From the NCBI GenBank assembly GCA_002633005.1, contig NMRA01001142.1, forward strand, positions 10,639 through 49,766: 39,128 bases of DNA, in the 5' to 3' direction. The notes under the pieces are model-generated. The model worked only from the letters and a program-made list of their open reading frames with translations. It did not search any database and was not told the DNA's origin. How positions within the stretch are numbered: position 1 is the first letter of the stretch; each line of letters starts with the position of its first letter. The DNA is from Phoronis australis (lineage: Eukaryota > Phoronida > Phoronidae). A program made the position numbers and the translations under genes. Below, piece by piece: positions 29,602 through 39,128 of this stretch.

Positions 29602-32346
29602 AAGATGCCAAAACCGCCAAAACGCAAAAAGTTTGGCATCGCAGTAAGGAGAAAAAAAGGAAGAGTGGTCACGAGACATGCTGAACATCCGTATTCATGT
29701 GTGAGTCTGCCACCGGAACACTTGCCACATCCTTCAGTTGGTTCATCGTTTTGGGAAATTCCCAATTTCAATGATGTTGGCAGTGGGTACGTCCATGAAG
29801 AAAAGATGGACCTTGATGGTCATCATGCGGACGAGTTTTATGTAATCTTGGACAGTGGCCCCGTTCTCGTAAGTCCAGACACAGACACTGACGTTTTGTA
29901 CAAGGACTCCGCATATGAAAAACTGAGAGAGTGTGTGAAAAACCTTGAGCCACCAGAGGGCTATTTTTACTACTCGAAGTATAGCTGTATTCAGTATGTC
30001 AGTCTGATTGAAAGTATCAACCCCTCTGTGAATGTCTCAGTGACTATACATAGATATTTTTCTGCACATGTGAATGTTCACACAAAAATGTTGCCTGGTT
30101 CTAGTGATTTTTGGACTGGCTTACCCAAACTATATAAGTCTGTCAGTGATGTAAGTAGGTTACTCAATAGATTGTCTATGTTTGAGGTGTGTCGTGGGAA
30201 CGATAGGGAGGACTTCCAGTTCTTAGTTCCTGTTGGGTGTGGTATGTCAGGTAGTAAGGCACAGTCAATTCAGGCCTATCGGGAAATGTATAATTGTCAA
30301 TCAACAATTAGACATGTAGCTTGTGAACTTCTTGTCTGGCAAGGCCAAAGATGCTGTAGGTGTAGGCTGTATAGTGCCACTGTGCGCAAATCCCTCTCTA
30401 GGTGTACTACTGGAAGTCGTAATGCTCAGTCAGAGAGCTTAGTCTCAAGTCGAAAAAGGGAGAGCTATATGACACCAAAAGAACTTAAGCAAAAACTTGC
30501 CGAAAGCAAGAAAATACGCACTCAGTTACATCATGAAGCGGAGAGTTTGCGAAAGCAGATAGATGCTTTGATTCAAGTTCAGGGTTTAGTTTTACCTGAG
30601 ACTGACAGTTTTCAATTGTTTAGTATGGTTAGTGACCACCAGGGCGAGGTGGAGTCTGCCTTCCCGGAAAGCGATAGCTTTCAGCGGCTGTTTTGGGAGC
30701 AGCAAGTTATGTACAATAAGACCAATAAGGGTAAGGGGATGCGTTGGCACCCCATGATAGTACGCTGGTGTTTGTACTTGCGTTCCAAGTCTAGTAAGGC
30801 TTATGAAGCCATGAGGTCGAGTGGATTTATTTCTTTGCCGTGTGCGCACACCTTATATGATTACAGTCATTTTACTGTAAGTGGATGTGGAATACTACCC
30901 GACGTGCTTGGCCTTTTAAAGAGTGCGTGTAAGAAACAGGGTTGTTATGACGTGCCTCATAAGCGGTTTGTCGGAATTTTACAAGATGAGGTTAAGGTAC
31001 AGGATGACCTGGTTTACGACAAACATAGTGGGGAGTTAATAGGATATGTAGACCTTGATAGTGTAGGAAATCAACTGCAGGAGCTTAGGGACACACTAAG
31101 AAATCAGGCAGCTATTGTTGCTCGCTATGTTCTCATTGTTATGGTTAGGGGTGCCACTTCTGGCTTGAAGTTTCCTTTAGCTAATTATGCCACTGATGGG
31201 ATTTCTAGCTACTTTTTATACCCTATAATATGGAAGGCCATAGAGGTATTGGAAGTTGACCTTGACCTTCGGGTGATATTTATAACATGTGATGGGGCCT
31301 CTCCCAACAGGAAATTTTTTCATTTACATAGGGTTAGGGCTGATCATCATCTTGATAGAGTTATTTACAAATGTTTAAATCCCATGTCTCCTGATCATTA
31401 TTTTCTATATTTCATATCAGACCCACCTCACCTGCTGAAAACTTCTCGCAACTGTTTCAGCAATATTCAGGTGGCCATATCAGATCAAGAAACTTGTGGA
31501 ATGGGCAAGAAATAACATGGCGTCATATTGTTAGGCTCTTTGAAGAGCACTGTGAAAATAATCTGTATACGTTATGTCCCAAGTTAACCAGAACTCATGT
31601 GTATCTCACACCCTTTTCCAGAATGAAGGTGAATTTAGCTGCTCAGATTTTGAGTGCCACTGTTGCCAAGGCGTTAGAATTTTACTATGGTGCAGAAGTT
31701 AGTAAAACCGTGCGATTTATCTCTATAATGAATAAGTTATTTGACTGTCTGAACACGAAAAATTTAGATGAAGGTGTCAGGAGTCGCAACCCACAGGTTG
31801 ATGCATATAGATGTGTGAATGATGACAGGTTAAAGGAGCATGCCACCCAAAAAACAACCTAATTTGTATCAATTTAGATCGAGTAGTTCTCCTCGATAGC
31901 GGCACGTACGGTTGCGTTACCTGACACCNAGCCTTTAAGGTGGCTATTGAATGATTGTCTTGTTACTTTCGACAGTGGCGTGAAACAGTTAATACTGTTC
32001 CTGGTCTAAGCAAGGCTAAAAAAGCAAAAATGCTTCTGAGTAATCAAACTCTGGAGGGTATAGAGTTAAGTGTTCGATCAATTTGTGAATTGACTGTGTT
32101 TTTGTTGAACAGTGGTGCCCCATTTGTATTAACCTCTGCTTTTAATCAGGACCCCTTGGAGCAACACTTTGGCATTATCGCCACAAAGGTGGGGCAAACG
32201 ACAACCCAACTGTTCGTCAAGTGCAGCAAATCATGACTGAACTTAGAACAGTAGGAGAGTTGGCTTTAAATAGGCGAGGTAATGTTCAAGTAGGTCCTGA
32301 TTCTTGTCCAGCCATTGACGACACCCCTCTACCTAGAAGGCATTAG
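29602..32346 (+). pseudogene. P-element/THAP9-type transposase without THAP domain, disrupted
   Basis: The coding region starts at ATG 29605, right after acceptor ctgtgtttcag, with a basic MPKPPKRKKFGIAVRRKK that looks like a nuclear signal. A Cys-rich segment follows (GQRCCRCRLYSATVRK), then a coiled coil with leucines (about residues 290-330), then the RNase-H-like core: QDEV (Asp codon 30985), CDGASPNRKFF (Asp codon 31291), SDPPHLLK, and DPLEQHFG (Glu codon 32159). Asp, Asp and Glu match the P-element/THAP9 catalytic triad. Lesions are a one-base shift near 31472, a MITE insertion at 31834-31934, a shift near 31960 and a shift near 32177; the last frame ends TAG 32344-32346. The N-terminal THAP finger normal in P element and THAP9 is absent. 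Probably dead, though some shifts could be draft errors. Confidence 0.85.
31834..31934 (-). mobile_element. Kolobok-family MITE inserted in the transposase gene
   Basis: Bounded by TTAA at 31830-31833 and 31935-31938. It starts AGGAGCATGCCACCC, identical to the right end of the element at 5576-7223, and about 92 bp match that end at roughly 93%. Removing it and one TTAA rejoins the coding pattern DRL-RWL typical of P-like transposases. The N at 31929 may hide unassembled interior sequence. Confidence 0.85.
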
Positions 32347-32785
32347 TCTATGAGACTTGGTAGTGCTATTTTACACAAACCATGAATGTGTAGGGTGATT
32401 TCACTGTTGTTTTTGGAAATGTTTTTGTACTGAATTTTCTTTTTGAAAACTTCTGTGGGAATATTGCATTTTTGTATTCTATTGTCTTGTATTCCTTAGT
32501 AAAGTTTGCAAGATTTCGGAAATTGGTGATTGCTTTTCTATGTGGGTTATTCAGTGATCTTTCTTTTTTAATTGAGATGAAGTCTGTAATTGTGCCTAGA
32601 ATAGCAACAATTTTTGAAAGAAAAAGTATTGATAAATGGCTACATGTTATTTGGAAATTGTGGTATATCAGCCCCTTGATTCATTACACTTAAATATAAC
32701 ATGATAATTTAGTTGCGAACTTTGTCTGCAGCCTCTGTATATGTACTCAAGCATTTGGTTGTTGTTGTTTTAGTAGGTAATAAAG
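32347..32785 (+). other. AT-rich 3' flank of transposase gene
   Basis: Nothing coding is recognised here. The 32472-32693 ORF has no domain. Confidence 0.5.
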
Positions 32786-33060
32786 TATTGTTCTCTGTAG
32801 TATTAACTTTGAATTTTAGAGTGAAAATGAAAGCGAAGAAATGAATAGCTACATGGGTTTTTCTCGAAGATTCTTGACGAAGCCTGAACATCCCCTCATA
32901 AAAATGGAAGCAAAATGTGACTTGATTGCACATTTGTTTGTCTCAAGTAAAATTACCAAGTTTCAAATAGGTCTGGCTAGAGGCAAGTCCCTTCGAGAAT
33001 TAGACCCCAGCGTGTCGCATTGTTTTTATCTCGCGAAAATATTTTTCTGACGTTCTCAAC
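32786..33060 (+). CDS. Exon-like block, copy A of a duplicated coding segment
   Basis: Acceptor gaattttag at 32819, then an open frame SENESEE... to a TGA at 33048-33050 (about 76 residues). It contains MGFSRRFLTKPEHPLIKMEA, then LIAHLFVSSKITKFQIGLA and GKSLRELDPSV. It is protein-like, with conservative differences from copy B (His/Tyr, Ile/Leu, Asp/Glu), but I do not recognise the family. It looks like a terminal exon whose upstream exons are not seen. N at 33061 lies immediately after the block. Confidence 0.5.
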
Positions 33061-33306
33061 NATGTTTTCTTATATATATTATTAAGTGACGTCATTTGCG
33101 ATAAACCCAAGCGCCTGTGATTCACTACTATGAAAACATGCGTTTCTATTATTAGCCATCGGGAAATTCGAGCGCCTGTGGTTGACTGGTGTTATGGGCA
33201 TGCCGATGGGGAGATCGGAGGGATTGGAAAAAGTCACCGCTTTTTGCAAGTTGTGTTTAGTTTAGTTGTTGATTATGTGTGGATTGTTTATAAAACCTAG
33301 GACCAA

Positions 33307-33581
33307 TATTGTTCTCTGTAGTATTAACTTTGAATTTTAGAGTGAAAATGAAAGCGAAGAAAAGAATAGCTACATGGGTTTTTCTCGAAGATTCTTGACG
33401 AAGCCTGAATATCCACTCCTAAAAATGGAAGCAAAATGTGAATTGATTGCACATTTGTTTGTCTCAAGTAAAATTACCAAGTTTCAAATAGGTCTGGCTA
33501 GAGGCAAGTCCCTTCGAGAATTAGACCCCAGCGTGTCGCATTGTTTTTATGTTGCGAAAATATTTTTCTGACGTTCTCAAC
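33307..33581 (+). CDS. Exon-like block, copy B of the duplicated coding segment
   Basis: The same ~275-bp block, 521 bp downstream of copy A, with the same acceptor and an open frame ending TGA at 33569-33571. Differences from copy A are few and mostly conservative. It is preceded by the 18-bp mosaic repeat fragment (33292-33309). It is convergent with the minus-strand gene that ends at 33699. Confidence 0.5.
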
Positions 33582-33698
33582 ATGAAAAGAATATTCAGTT
33601 ACACAATGTATTGCAGTCACAAGCCTATACAGTATTTACACAAATGTAGTCAACAAAATCTGGCATCAGAAAAAGGAAATGAAAATGTTCGGTCACAA

Positions 33699-35221
33699 TT
33701 AGGAATTCACTTCCTTCAGAGATTTACGGAAAGAATTACCACCTTGTGATGACACTCCCCTCTTGTTCTTCTTTCCCAACAGTTTGGTAACAGCGAATCC
33801 TCTAACATTAAAAAAAATCTTGATTAACACTTCGTTCAGAATCACAGCCTTACTGAGCTTCTGCCACAGATTTTTCACAGCTGCATCGCACAATATAGTT
33901 TCTGTAAGACAGTTTATGTTCATTGACGTTTTCTTGAGATTAGAAGTGTCGACCATGGATCGCGCCACAACCTCATAACATTGAATCAAATGAAAACAAT
34001 CGAGTGACGGAGTCTTTAATCCTCCTCTGCTAACTTGCCTGATCCGTTCAGTGTGTGGATACTCTTTCTCAATGTCTTTGCATGTGAGGTACTTACAAAG
34101 TGACATCATGTCCTCCCTCATGTGTTTTGGTGCCTTTTGTGGTGATACTCTTAACATGTAACCAGCAATGTGACACAGGACAAGATTGTCATCTTCAGTC
34201 AATGCATCAGTGTGTGTCTTGTTCTTTTCTTGCGTGTTTTTCTTCAAAAGCGCAATGACGTCCTCCAATAACTGGAACAGGAACACTTGGGTAAATTGTT
34301 TGTTCATACTTCGAGTTTACACCAATATCAGTGAGAAAACCAGGATCATGCCTCAGATCATGAAACCCCAGCATTAACTGCTCAAAATCTCCTTCAACTG
34401 TTACCCCACATAACGCTGAGGACAGCAAGGCAGCAAATTTCGAAATTAAATTCTGAAACTTCGCATTGATGTCTTGACCTTCGAGCTGAACTTGTTTGGC
34501 GATGAGGACAATCTCTTTCCCATGAACCGAAGCTGGACTATTTCTAAAGGGACAGTCCACAATCTTGCATAATGATATTTGTATAGCATGCACAACTGTC
34601 TCCGTAAAATTTTCACGAGGAATGGCTGGTTCAACATTTTCTTTCCCAGGTGAATGTCTTCGGTTGTTGTGTGCTGCAAATGTAAAATGAATACATTAAT
34701 GGGGCAAAGTACACCACATGACTGAGCCTGAGAATGTACATTGACACTTAAATTGACATGGATCATGAAAAGTCAAAGAGGTACTAACTTAAAAGCTACG
34801 TGTGTTACACTCAGTGGCCCCAAGGCATCACTGTCGTAAGATATGATTATTTTCCCTACTTATTTTCCCAACTATAATCCTAACACTCCAAAGTCGACAT
34901 TTTCACAATCAATATTCATTTACCTTTCAAATCCGGTCGCTGATGCTTCTTAATACCGTGTCCGCGAAACCCACTGATGGAAGAATAGCTTTTGTCACAC
35001 AGAGGACAATCAAATTTGTTGCCATCGGCACTAGCACCAACGAAGGTAGTGGATGTTGCAGTTTCATCAGCAGGCAAAGTGCTAGGTTCTTTTCTCTTTT
35101 TCGAGATTTCGTACCCTGAGAAATCGGGCTCATCATTGCTTTCCTCCTCCGCAGTATAATCGCCCAACAGTGCGTCTAAATCTACGTCACTCCAGTTCAC
35201 GAAGTCGTCGTGTTTGTTCAT
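33699..35221 (-). CDS. C2H2 zinc-finger protein, two exons, one frameshift
   Basis: Exon 1 is 35221-34924: ATG, an acidic N-terminus (DVDLDALLGDYTAEEESNDE), a KKRK basic patch and one C2H2 finger (CPLCDKSYSSISGFRGHGIK then KH: C-x2-C-x12-H-x4-H). Donor gtaaat, phase 1. Exon 2 is 34673-33699 after acceptor catttgcag, joining as Ala in the correct phase. It contains an unrecognised alpha-helical region and, after a one-base frameshift around 34265-34300, LVLCHIAGYMLRV, resembling the (Y/H)(I/V)AGY segment near the C-termini of P-like and hAT transposases. Total is about 430 residues. It may be transposon-borne or transposon-derived; it may be a pseudogene, or the shift may be a sequence error. 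Confidence 0.65.
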
Positions 35222-35785
35222 AATTCACTTCTTAACTCACAACAGATGTAATGTGCTTTTAAAATGCAGTAAAGTAAAAGAAACCAGTAAAAATCAGCAA
35301 AGTGAAAGAAAAGACTTCTGAATACAACGTATATTCCAATTGGCTTATAAATGAAAAACGCCGACGTAGAAGAAACCACCGGTGCTGCGCCAAATAATTG
35401 CAGGAATTACACGACAAAACAAGACTACGCTGCGGCGAAACTCGGAAAAATACGTCCCCTATAATTCTAAACGTATACATCAGATATTTTACGGATGAAA
35501 GAACCAATTTCCCGTATGATTAACATTTTGAGACCCCAAGTCGCAGTAAAACTAGATTTTATGCCCACGAAAGTAAAAAACGCTCATCACTGACCCATTT
35601 TAAGGCTATTTTTAACAGATAAAAAAACAACAACGAAGTACAATTTCAAGTCAGTTGTATTCTACGTGCTCTAATTAGTACAATCAATGCATTTACAATT
35701 AATGACAGAACTTTAACATCGTCAAATTTTCAATAACAACACCTACAAGAATCACAAGGATTCTAATGCTGTGAAAGGGCGTGTA
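35222..35785. other. Upstream region of the minus-strand zinc-finger gene
   Basis: AT-rich, with no gene recognised. It probably holds the promoter of the minus-strand gene. Confidence 0.45.
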
Positions 35786-35971
35786 TTTAAAAATGGCTGC
35801 CAATGTTGTTGATTAAGTGGGCATGCCTGACAGTGTTGACATGGGCTGAACTGTGGTTCTGGCACTAAGTAAATCCGATTATTTCGCTTTGTGAGCCTGA
35901 ATAGCGAGGCAGTCATAGTACAATAGCGATGAAAGTTGGGCTTGAAGTTTCCACTCCCTATGTATATTACT
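35786..35971 (+). repeat. 186-bp dispersed repeat, copy 1
   Basis: Begins tttaaaaatggctgccaatg and ends ctatgtatattact. It matches 37354-37539 in the same orientation and at the same length, with about nine scattered differences. Two bases later comes the 39-bp block shared with 27611-27649. Confidence 0.9.
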
Positions 35972-36011
35972 ACCTCAGAATGCTGTGCACAACATTGGAC
36001 TGAGAGAAAAC

Positions 36012-36660
36012 GTAGACTTGGCTGCGAAGATATAAAATTGCGACTGGCTTTACGAAGTAATTTCACTTGTCCTGTCTACTTCGTCTGAAAAGTTTACTTT
36101 ATCTTAGACTTTTTGGACTTCGTTGACATTGAAATCACAAGTATTGAGTAAAATATTTCATTCTGTTTCAAATACGTCGGTAGGAGTGTAGACTTCCGTT
36201 TCAAAGTTGTCGACTAAACAAATGGGTTATGTGATATGTTTGTAAATAAGTCCACCTTTTAGAAATAAAGAAGTTGAACAAACCGTTAGTTGTTTGCAAT
36301 ACTGTGCATTACTGTTGAAGTGCGTGGGTAAAAATAAGGTGCACACTAGCCTACGGAGAACATTGACCACTGCGCGGTTCCGGCATGTTTGTTGCAGTTT
36401 TTACACATGCGACCCGTTTAGATTTTCAGATGTGGAGAACACTGAATAATGATTGACTGAAAACCGTTGCTCGACAAAACATCAAGCAAAGCTAGCACAT
36501 TCGAGTAGAACTGGTTTATGGCTGGATGCCACCAAATTTATGTCTCCATTTAAGTGTAAGTTGCCTGCTGATGTAGTCTCTAACACTAGTGACACCCTTG
36601 ACGATTACTTTTGAAACACGTTGTTCCTCAGGTTCTTGACCTACGTTCCCCTTGCAGAAA
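36012..36660. other. Possible promoter and 5' exon region of plus-strand gene
   Basis: No ORF of note. An acceptor (cccttgcag, 36649-36657) just before ATG 36661 suggests a noncoding first exon lies in or before this region. Confidence 0.35.
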
Positions 36661-37067
36661 ATGGCCTCCCAGAATGTTTTACAACGTCTACAACAGAGGG
36701 CAGAAGCAGCAGAAGCACTGTTATCCACCTTAAAAAAACAGCTCAACGTAATTAGATCCTCCACTCAGGCTAATGGTCTAATAGGTATGTTGACCTTGAA
36801 GTATTGTTGCAGATTGTCTCATCTATCCATACTTTCTAATTTCTCAATACAGTACTCCCTGCTCAAAAATCTCTAAGGCATATTATTGACAAAAAAGTTA
36901 CTGAAGGTGGCACTGTATATCAGGCAAGACCATGCCATTGGTTTTCAGCACTTAAAAACATTTTATTAGATTTCTTTGGTCCTGCGTATGAGGACCGGCC
37001 TATAGATGTAGTAAAATCTATCACAGTGAAGACTGTCTATAACCTTTCAATACTGAATTCTTCCCAG
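36661..37067 (+). CDS. First two coding exons of an unknown protein (partial)
   Basis: Exon a is 36661-36784, starting ATG after acceptor cccttgcag. It encodes a coiled-coil-like N-terminus (NVLQRLQQRAEAAEALLSTL), with donor gtatgt in phase 1. A 68-bp intron follows, then exon b 36853-37067 (acceptor tcaatacag, phase 1 in, phase 0 out, donor gtatac). Exon b is protein-like (SLRHIIDKKVTEGGTVYQAR, CHWFSALKNILLDFFGPAYE, KTVYNLSILNSS). About 113 residues join in frame. No further exon is visible: after the donor come TTCCGC-rich repeats, an N and the 186-bp repeat. I do not recognise the family. It could be transposon-associated or a truncated host gene. Confidence 0.6.
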
Positions 37068-37353
37068 GTATACTTGGAATTTTCCGCGGAAACGCGGATT
37101 TCCGCTTTTTTCAAATATGCTTTCCGCTTTTCTCATAATATTTCCGCGTAAAAAAAATCAGATTTGATATAAAATTTCCGCGACAAATTCCTTTCTTACC
37201 GCGGGGTTGCAGACGACGTTCACCTCGAAAAGCGGAAGTTGCTCTTTATGTTTCGGAGGAACGTAAATTGTCAACATTGCCGGGGCATCTGGGACAGCGT
37301 GGTGGGATTTTCAATGGCATCTCATGTTATTGTTAAGCGCGGCGACAAATNTT
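37068..37353. repeat. TTTCCGC-rich low-complexity stretch and anonymous DNA
   Basis: The motif ttccgc occurs about six times in 37080-37185, including a palindrome-like ttccgcggaaacgcgg. The rest is anonymous. N at 37351 lies three bases before the 186-bp repeat. Confidence 0.6.
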
Positions 37354-37539
37354 TTTAAAAATGGCTGCCAATGTTGTTGATTAAGTGCGCATGCCTGACA
37401 GTGTTGACATGCGCTGAACTGTGGTTCGGGCACTAAGTAAATACGATTATTTCGCTCTGTGAGCTTGAATAGCGAGGCAGTCATAGTACAATAGCGATGA
37501 AAGTTGGGCTTGAAGTTTCCACTCCCTATGTATATTACT
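37354..37539 (+). repeat. 186-bp dispersed repeat, copy 2
   Basis: Same-orientation, same-length match to 35786-35971. The sequence after the shared tatattact end differs completely from copy 1, defining a sharp right boundary. Confidence 0.9.
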
Positions 37540-37859
37540 CCCAGAAATCACCCAGGCAGTACCACGTTGTCTCATCAGGACGGGATAGACATTTCTATAT
37601 GCTAACAATTTATTATACATGTTTCTTGATCTATATATGTATCGCCTGATCACCACGAATCCTCCCTATGCTTTGGCATAACGGTTTGCTCTGCGGCGCC
37701 TTCGGGTCTCTCCGTCCCCTCGCCCCCGCCCCCCGCCTTTTGGGTATCATAAACTGTTTACCCCGAATAATAAAACAATGTGTTTAAATTTTTCTTTTTT
37801 ATCAAAAAAGCCAAAAATAACGTTGTTGCAGAATAGAGTGCCGACACACTGGGGATTTG
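37540..37859. other. Anonymous, with a GC-rich patch
   Basis: Contains a C/G-rich stretch near 37693-37740 and AT-rich flanks. No gene seen. Confidence 0.5.
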
Positions 37860-39016
37860 CTTAGTAGAATTTCGTTATTAACTTTTGTCCAACTGTTTGA
37901 CGGACCAATAGCCTACTAATTGAATACTAAGTGTTTCAAAGTCTCTTTCGATTGTCCACAAAAGGAACAAGAGTCGTCATCCGTAACTTGAATTATTTTT
38001 GAAAATGAGTTAGTAGTCAAAATTCTCGTCAAGAGCCGAAGCCACCTAATTCGTGGATCTCTTGTTGTACGTGTTAAACATCTTCCCGTGAAAAATTAGT
38101 TGTGTTTACTTTCAGTTCGTTGGCCCATTATGACTCCGCTTTTGAGACTTCGGAACTGTAATTCAATTGTGTACAGATATGTTGACACCCTCTCCCACCA
38201 CTTTTCAGTTTCATTAAAATCGTTGGCATAACAGGACAATACGCATCAAAACTAACAACTCTATCAGTAGCACATTTCTGTTTGTACTTAAATATCACGG
38301 AAATTAGACTATCAGGGCATGTACTCCATAAAGTTCATTTTGATATCTAAAACATCCACAATAGGTCTATAGTTCAAAATATTACCGTATGGGGAAAACA
38401 AGTCCTTTATAAAGACTATCTAATAATGCTTCTATTGCACCAGTTCCTGTAGAAAATGCTTTTTGCTCCTGCCTGTAGATCACTGCTACATGTAAACCAT
38501 AAAAAGTTGGTTAAGAAAATTATCTGATTTTTGATCTTCAAACAATATCCAAAGGAGATTACACATTCAAAAAAAATCTTTCCAGAAGTGATTGTCAATA
38601 TTAGGCAACTTTATCTTTGGAAAGTCAACTCCATGCTTTGCGAAATTTCTAAATTCAGGAAAAATCAAATGAAACAAACAGGCAGCCTGACTGACCGTTT
38701 ACAAATTTTGTTAACATGTTAATCTTTAAAGCCTTACAGAATGAAAATATGTTAATCCTTCTGATACCTCCTTCATTATAATTACAAACAGCTCGGGAGC
38801 GCTCGTAATCTTGTCACTGCGACCTTGCCAGAGGAATTTAAAAACGTACACTAAGTTCAGTTTTTCTCGAATATGTTTCGAAGGTTGTGGCAAGGATATC
38901 AGAAGATTTGCAATTTTTAAAACCGCTAGCGCCTTGATTACTGTAATCCTCTCGAATGGCGTCAAAATTCTTTTGGACCAATTTCTCAAAATTAATTCAA
39001 TATCTTTCAATTTCTA
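37860..39016 (-). pseudogene. Non-LTR retrotransposon (LINE) 3' remnant
   Basis: Reading leftward from 39010, an open 94-residue segment matches the region after the reverse transcriptase core of L1-like LINEs: LRNWSKRILTPFERITVIKA, then SLPQPSKHIREKL and FKFLWQGRSDKI. Further left, in other frames and with stops, come NHFWKDF, KSIFYRNWC and a C-terminal SCSFCGQSKETLKHLVF, the Cys/His-type ending seen in such ORF2 proteins. Multiple frameshifts and stops mean it is inactive. The 5' part would lie beyond the right edge or is lost. Confidence 0.8.
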
Positions 39017-39128
39017 GATCACCACTTCTCGGTGGTCGTTTCAAGTTATTCTTCGGTAGCTAACCCACGCCAGTAGCCAGTAGCCAGGGAAGTCACCCCC
39101 AGACATAGGCTAAGCAGGCTTATCGAAC
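39017..39128. other. Window edge, nothing recognised
   Basis: No continuation of the LINE frame is obvious here. A short duplicated cagtagccagtagccag motif lies near 39070-39088. Confidence 0.4.

Noticed and set aside
1-39128. CRISPR arrays, bacterial operons or rRNA genes
   Set aside because: No such structures; splice sites, repeats and gene layout are animal-type throughout.

Overview
This is eukaryotic, animal-type genomic DNA. It shows short exons with GT/AG borders, AT-rich introns, AATAAA signals, microsatellites and several decayed transposon families. The mix of Kolobok-like, P-element-like, LINE and MITE sequence, plus a multi-SH3 adaptor-type gene, suits a marine invertebrate metazoan, possibly a deuterostome such as a hemichordate or lancelet. 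I cannot name the species. Single N bases at 22996, 31929, 33061 and 37351 mark a draft assembly. Two of them lie exactly at repeat edges and one lies inside a MITE.

Left part (1-7.9 kb): an acidic-in-frame 27-bp minisatellite grades into GAT-rich low-complexity sequence to about 760. Then comes mostly anonymous DNA with dispersed repeats. At 5576-7223 lies a Kolobok-type DNA transposon copy, with TTAA on both sides, 15-bp inverted ends and a damaged THAP domain inside.

Central part (7.9-20.4 kb): one plus-strand gene dominates. From its exons I join, with all splice phases agreeing, 1,228 codons of a single-pass membrane protein. It has a Ser/Thr/Pro-rich mucin-like ectodomain, one transmembrane helix, then a cytoplasmic tail with three SH3 domains, a ~550-residue Pro/Lys/Arg-rich region and a split, degenerate fourth SH3. 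Linker exons carrying YxxL motifs alternate with SH3 exons in a strict phase pattern (0-1 then 1-0), which points to growth by duplication of a two-exon unit. I do not recognise an animal family with this architecture. The nearest analogue I know is yeast Fus1 (O-glycosylated ectodomain, one TM, cytoplasmic SH3). The signal-peptide exon was not found.

Right part (20.4-39.1 kb): this is repeat-rich. It holds two possible minus-strand exons of an unknown gene, a small LTR-like (TRIM) element whose repeats each contain a tRNA-like A-box/B-box segment, a 20-bp tandem array, and a three-unit ~160-bp repeat with apparently co-varying hairpins. There follow a P-element/THAP9-type transposase gene without a THAP domain (broken by frameshifts and by a Kolobok-family MITE), a duplicated 275-bp exon-like block, a convergent minus-strand C2H2 zinc-finger gene, the first two coding exons of another unknown plus-strand gene, and a minus-strand LINE 3' remnant at the right edge.
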